A stretch of 64,000 nt of DNA. Origin: Aliamphritea hakodatensis (GTDB lineage Bacteria; Pseudomonadota; Gammaproteobacteria; Pseudomonadales; Balneatricaceae). The position numbers were made by a program, and so were the translations under genes. The notes beneath the pieces were generated by a model. The model was not told where the DNA came from. It saw nothing but the letters and a program-made list of their open reading frames with translations, and searched no databases. The stretch spans positions 1,612,001 through 1,676,000 of the forward strand of contig NZ_AP025281.1 in assembly GCF_024347195.1 (NCBI RefSeq), in the 5' to 3' direction. How positions within the stretch are numbered: position 1 is the stretch's first letter; each line of letters begins with the position of its first letter. This document shows, piece by piece, positions 62,000 to 64,000 of the stretch.

Positions 62000-62518
62000 T
62001 TAAGGCTTCAGTGTCAGTGTGTTGCCCCGTTGTGTTAACTCCAGATGCCTGAGGAAGCTCATCCCCAGCAGTACGGTGTTATCATCCATATAGGGGTTAA
62101 TATTTGCCCGGACGCCAGTCTGGGTAATATTGCCCAGGCTGATGGAGTCCAATGTCGTTACCTGAATGTCGATGGTGCCGTTTGCCGTCTGCACCTTGCC
62201 CCAGGCCTGTCCCTGTAAACCGATTTTTCCAGCCACGGACGCCGGTACGCTGACATTGGTGGCGCCGGTATCCAGTAAAAAAATCACCGGCTGTTGATTA
62301 ATAAGCCCCGGTGCAACGTAGTGGCCCTGCTTATTGCGGGTCAGTACCACGGGTTTTCCTGCCTGTTGCCGGCTGTTCAGATCCTTATTCGGGTTGTATC
62401 GGGACTCAAGTACATTGCCGAATACCAGATACAGCACCCCGAGCAGGCAGATCCAGCTGAGGTAAAAAAACGATTTAGCCAGCCCTTTGCGCGGGCCATC
62501 CTGATCACTCATAGTCAT
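62000..62518 (-). CDS. Membrane-anchored retropepsin-like aspartic protease
   Basis: 172 residues: one membrane helix (about 16-34) and a TIGR02281-type clan AA protease domain (about 60-172) with active-site DTGA (Asp83) in FLLDTGATNVSVP and a second flap-like LLGMSFLRHLEL. One domain per chain means it must act as a homodimer, like retropepsins. Its targets are unknown. The start could be either of two ATGs, two codons apart. The downstream hypothetical membrane gene is a possible partner. Confidence 0.85.
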   Translation of the reverse strand: MTMSDQDGPRKGLAKSFFYLSWICLLGVLYLVFGNVLESRYNPNKDLNSRQQAGKPVVLTRNKQGHYVAPGLINQQPVIFLLDTGATNVSVPASVAGKIGLQGQAWGKVQTANGTIDIQVTTLDSISLGNITQTGVRANINPYMDDNTVLLGMSFLRHLELTQRGNTLTLKP

Positions 62519-62656
62519 TCCGTCGGGTGTTTATGACGCTTCGTTCATGTTTATCTTACTATAGCTCGCCGTCCCCGCAACTGTTTGATAGTTAAAGGTG
62601 CGGCTCCCGACACCCCTGATGGTTAAGGAAAAATACCGGGATATGCCCAGCGGCAG

Positions 62657-62684
62657 TTGCATCCTGAACGAAGGCTGTTATACT
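62657..62684 (+). promoter_or_regulatory. Sigma-70 promoter for the SRP RNA gene
   Basis: TTGCAT (62657-62662) and TATACT (62679-62684) are 16 bases apart, followed by a GCGCGCC discriminator typical of stringently controlled stable-RNA promoters. It is about 65 bases before the RNA. Confidence 0.65.
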
Positions 62685-62748
62685 GCGCGCCGTACCTCAA
62701 TCGAGGTGGCCATTTATCCTGTGACTGTGGGTAAATTCGGTCTGTTAT

Positions 62749-62860
62749 GGCGGTCCTGTTGGTCCTCCCGCAATGATAAGTCGTGAACCTGGTCAGGCCC
62801 GGAAGGGAGCAGCCACAGCGATGGATTCATGTGCCGGGATGTGGCTGGTGGGACCGCCCC
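62749..62860 (+). ncRNA. ffs: 4.5S signal recognition particle RNA
   Basis: About 112 bases, the size of bacterial 4.5S RNA. The ends pair as GGCGGTCC/GGACCGCC, and the apical Ffh-binding region reads GGTCAGGCCCGGAAGGGAGC followed by AGCC, with the GGAA tetraloop and AGCAGCC asymmetric loop. The 3' strand with GTGCCGGGATGTGGCTGG closes the rod. It forms the particle with Ffh for membrane targeting. The 3' part is repeated downstream. Confidence 0.95.
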
Positions 62861-63152
62861 CAATTTCTCTTACATATTTTTCTATACCGCAGAATATCTT
62901 TCTCGCCGCACTCGTTCGTCTGAAAAAAGGCCCGGGAGCAGGCTCTCCAGACAAGCAGGCAATGGATTCATGTGCCGGGATGTTGGCTGGCCGTGAATGA
63001 GAGTAGCGCCCCCAATTTCTCTTACATATTTTTCTATACCGCAGAATATCTTTCTCGCCGCACTCGTTCGTCTGAAAAAAGGCCCGGGAGCAGGCTCTCC
63101 AGGCAGGCTTTCCGGATCAGCATGTGTACTCATGTGCCGGGATGTTGGCCGG
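62821..63152 (+). repeat. Tandem partial duplications of the SRP RNA 3' half and following DNA
   Basis: A 96-base block at 62855-62950 is identical to 63007-63102. The preceding 21 bases of SRP RNA at 62821-62841 recur at 62962-62982, followed by TTGGCTGG instead of TGGCTGG. A third, shorter copy (catgtgccgggatgttggc) lies at 63131-63149, followed by a near-identical CCAATTTCT tract. The copies lack the 5' half, so they cannot fold as SRP RNA. The rest of 63153-63423 is AT-rich with no confident gene. Confidence 0.88.
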
Positions 63153-63423
63153 ATCATTCCAATTTCTTTCTGTATGTTTGTTTAGTGTAATAATCCGACG
63201 TTTTTTCTATGTGTGCTAAGTGAAGAAGTAAGCTTGTTGGTTGAGAACGAACTTCTTATGGTTATTGATCAGTTGCTGATGCACAACAAAGACGGATGCT
63301 TTTGGGTAAGAAGTAATTTAGCTTGCGTGGACAATGGATAAGTGTTCGGACATATGGTGAGATCTATCTGGTTTTCATCAACAATGTTGGTTCACCACGG
63401 ATTTATTTCAGCGACGAGATTAA

Positions 63424-63582
63424 TCAAACGAGCTCATGGGTAATAGCATCAACACTGTGTTCAGTCTTCATTCCGCTGGTTAATTCTTTCGGAATTGCTT
63501 TACGGCTTACTTCAGTTTTTGCAGCTGCGTCAGGTGAGTTGATACCAAAGTTTGTGCCGGGAAGCTTTACGGCACACGACAT
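63424..63582 (-). CDS. Candidate 52-residue protein next to a C39-like peptidase
   Basis: A 52-codon frame begins MSCAVKLPGTNFG and ends DAITHELV. Composition and codon choice look coding, and the opposite strand reads as a less plausible, hydrophobic shadow. A weak AAGAGA lies about 11 bases before the ATG. It lies just downstream of the C39-like peptidase gene and its terminator on the same strand. It has a Cys at residue 3 and no double-glycine leader. No family is recognised. Confidence 0.45.
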   Translation of the reverse strand: MSCAVKLPGTNFGINSPDAAAKTEVSRKAIPKELTSGMKTEHSVDAITHELV

Positions 63583-63609
63583 TGGTACAGTCTCTTGAGG
63601 AAGGAACTC

Positions 63610-63635
63610 AAAAACTGCCCAACGATGTTGGGCAG
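63610..63635 (-). terminator. Intrinsic terminator after the C39-like peptidase gene
   Basis: Hairpin CTGCCCAA/TTGGGCAG with a five-base loop and A run on the plus strand, 14 bases past the stop. Confidence 0.8.
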
Positions 63636-63648
63636 AATAGCCTCAGGT

Positions 63649-64000
63649 TTATGCTTTTTTCGGATACAGAACAAACATTGAACGGTCTGCCCTTTTTGTA
63701 CGTGGTGAGCAAAGAACCGCGTACCAGTCTTTTTCCAGTTTCTTTTCAGATATTTTATAAGACCGTCCTGCGCCCTGAGGATCACGGATAAGGAATTGGT
63801 CACCATCATATCCCGCCACAACTACTGCATGATATTGACGGGGATTGTTACTGAAGAAATTATGGATATTAATAACGACAGGTAGGCCTTGAGAAACCAG
63901 ATACTTCAGCTGTGCTACAGAGGCATTTGTAATGAACTCGTGTTTTTCAAATCCTGCCCATTCCGCAGCGTTACGCAAACCATTCATGTCATTGCCGCAG
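63649..64000 (-). CDS. C39-like cysteine peptidase family protein, 5' end outside the window
   Basis: The C-terminal 117 or so residues of a Peptidase_C39_2-like protein. The visible part has QLKYLVSQGLPVVINIHNF, then the conserved His and Asp region YHAVVVAGYDGDQFLIRDPQG, which would be the second and third catalytic positions. The frame is open to the right edge, so the ATG at 63987 is probably internal and the catalytic Cys lies outside the window. Family members include bacteriocin-processing and other peptidases. The tail ends in MFVLYPKKA. Confidence 0.75.
   Translation of the reverse strand, partial: CGNDMNGLRNAAEWAGFEKHEFITNASVAQLKYLVSQGLPVVINIHNFFSNNPRQYHAVVVAGYDGDQFLIRDPQGAGRSYKISEKKLEKDWYAVLCSPRTKRADRSMFVLYPKKA

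Noticed and set aside
62882..63190. Frames of 60-90 codons on both strands across the region after the SRP RNA
   Set aside because: They lie entirely within the duplicated SRP RNA-derived block, repeat themselves with the DNA repeat, and have no ribosome-binding sites.
63213..63341. A 42-codon plus-strand frame starting at GTG (VLSEEVSLL...)
   Set aside because: The composition is plausible, but there is no Shine-Dalgarno sequence, and it ends in a region with several short frames. I could not support it as a gene.
63323..63598. 91-codon plus-strand frame
   Set aside because: It is antisense to the 52-residue minus-strand frame, which has the better composition. Its hydrophobic content looks like a shadow.

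Overview
The window reads as chromosomal DNA of a marine gammaproteobacterium, most likely an Oceanospirillales-type heterotroph. This placement is inferred from gene content: NAD-dependent formate dehydrogenase, TRAP transporters, betaine-type binding protein, AGCS alanine carrier, several VOC and LysR genes, SlyD, TrhO, tRNA-Glu and 4.5S RNA. No rRNA or ribosomal protein is present to confirm it. No prophage, transposase or CRISPR array is visible. Convergent genes are usually separated by a clean bidirectional hairpin terminator, and about fifteen hairpins support gene boundaries.

Layout. 0-9.5 kb: a RecQ-type helicase cut by the left edge, a D-amino-acid transaminase with a long structured leader, a LysR regulator, a gamma-butyrobetaine-hydroxylase-like dioxygenase, a TetR regulator, a TrmH methyltransferase, and a run DUF2252-DinB-GFA-GNAT. 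9.5-17.5 kb: a chemoreceptor, glyoxalase I, and an operon that places the 5-oxoprolinase genes pxpABC between the two halves of the D-glutamate cyclase protein, DUF1445 and DUF4392. 17.6-27 kb: tRNA-Glu, then the fdsGBACD formate dehydrogenase operon. This is divergent from a ModE-like HTH regulator with a ligand-binding-like domain and a TauE/SafE permease; a 29-bp inverted repeat lies between them. 27-37 kb: an RpiR regulator divergent from a TRAP transporter followed by amidohydrolase, glutamine-synthetase-like ligase, aldehyde dehydrogenase and GMC oxidoreductase. Those four enzyme classes are the ones needed for a gamma-glutamylation route like the putrescine (Puu) or GlnA4 ethanolamide routes, and this cluster is the strongest candidate for an uncharacterised pathway.

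37-57 kb: lone HigA antitoxin, two diguanylate cyclases, an alpha/beta-hydrolase lipoprotein, ribosome hibernation factor, a two-repeat winged-helix protein with a nuclease-like C terminus, orphan TRAP and betaine-type binding proteins, alanine symporter, a Sel1/peptidoglycan-binding lipoprotein beside a Gly/Asn-repeat secreted protein, fpr-finR, trhO, a response-regulator cyclase overlapping a GreA-like gene, and slyD. 57-64 kb: an unassigned structured RNA element, frmA, three LysR genes with VOC/NTF2-like partners, a membrane-anchored retropepsin, the 4.5S SRP RNA followed by partial tandem copies of its own 3' half, a 52-residue candidate gene, and a C39-like peptidase cut by the right edge.
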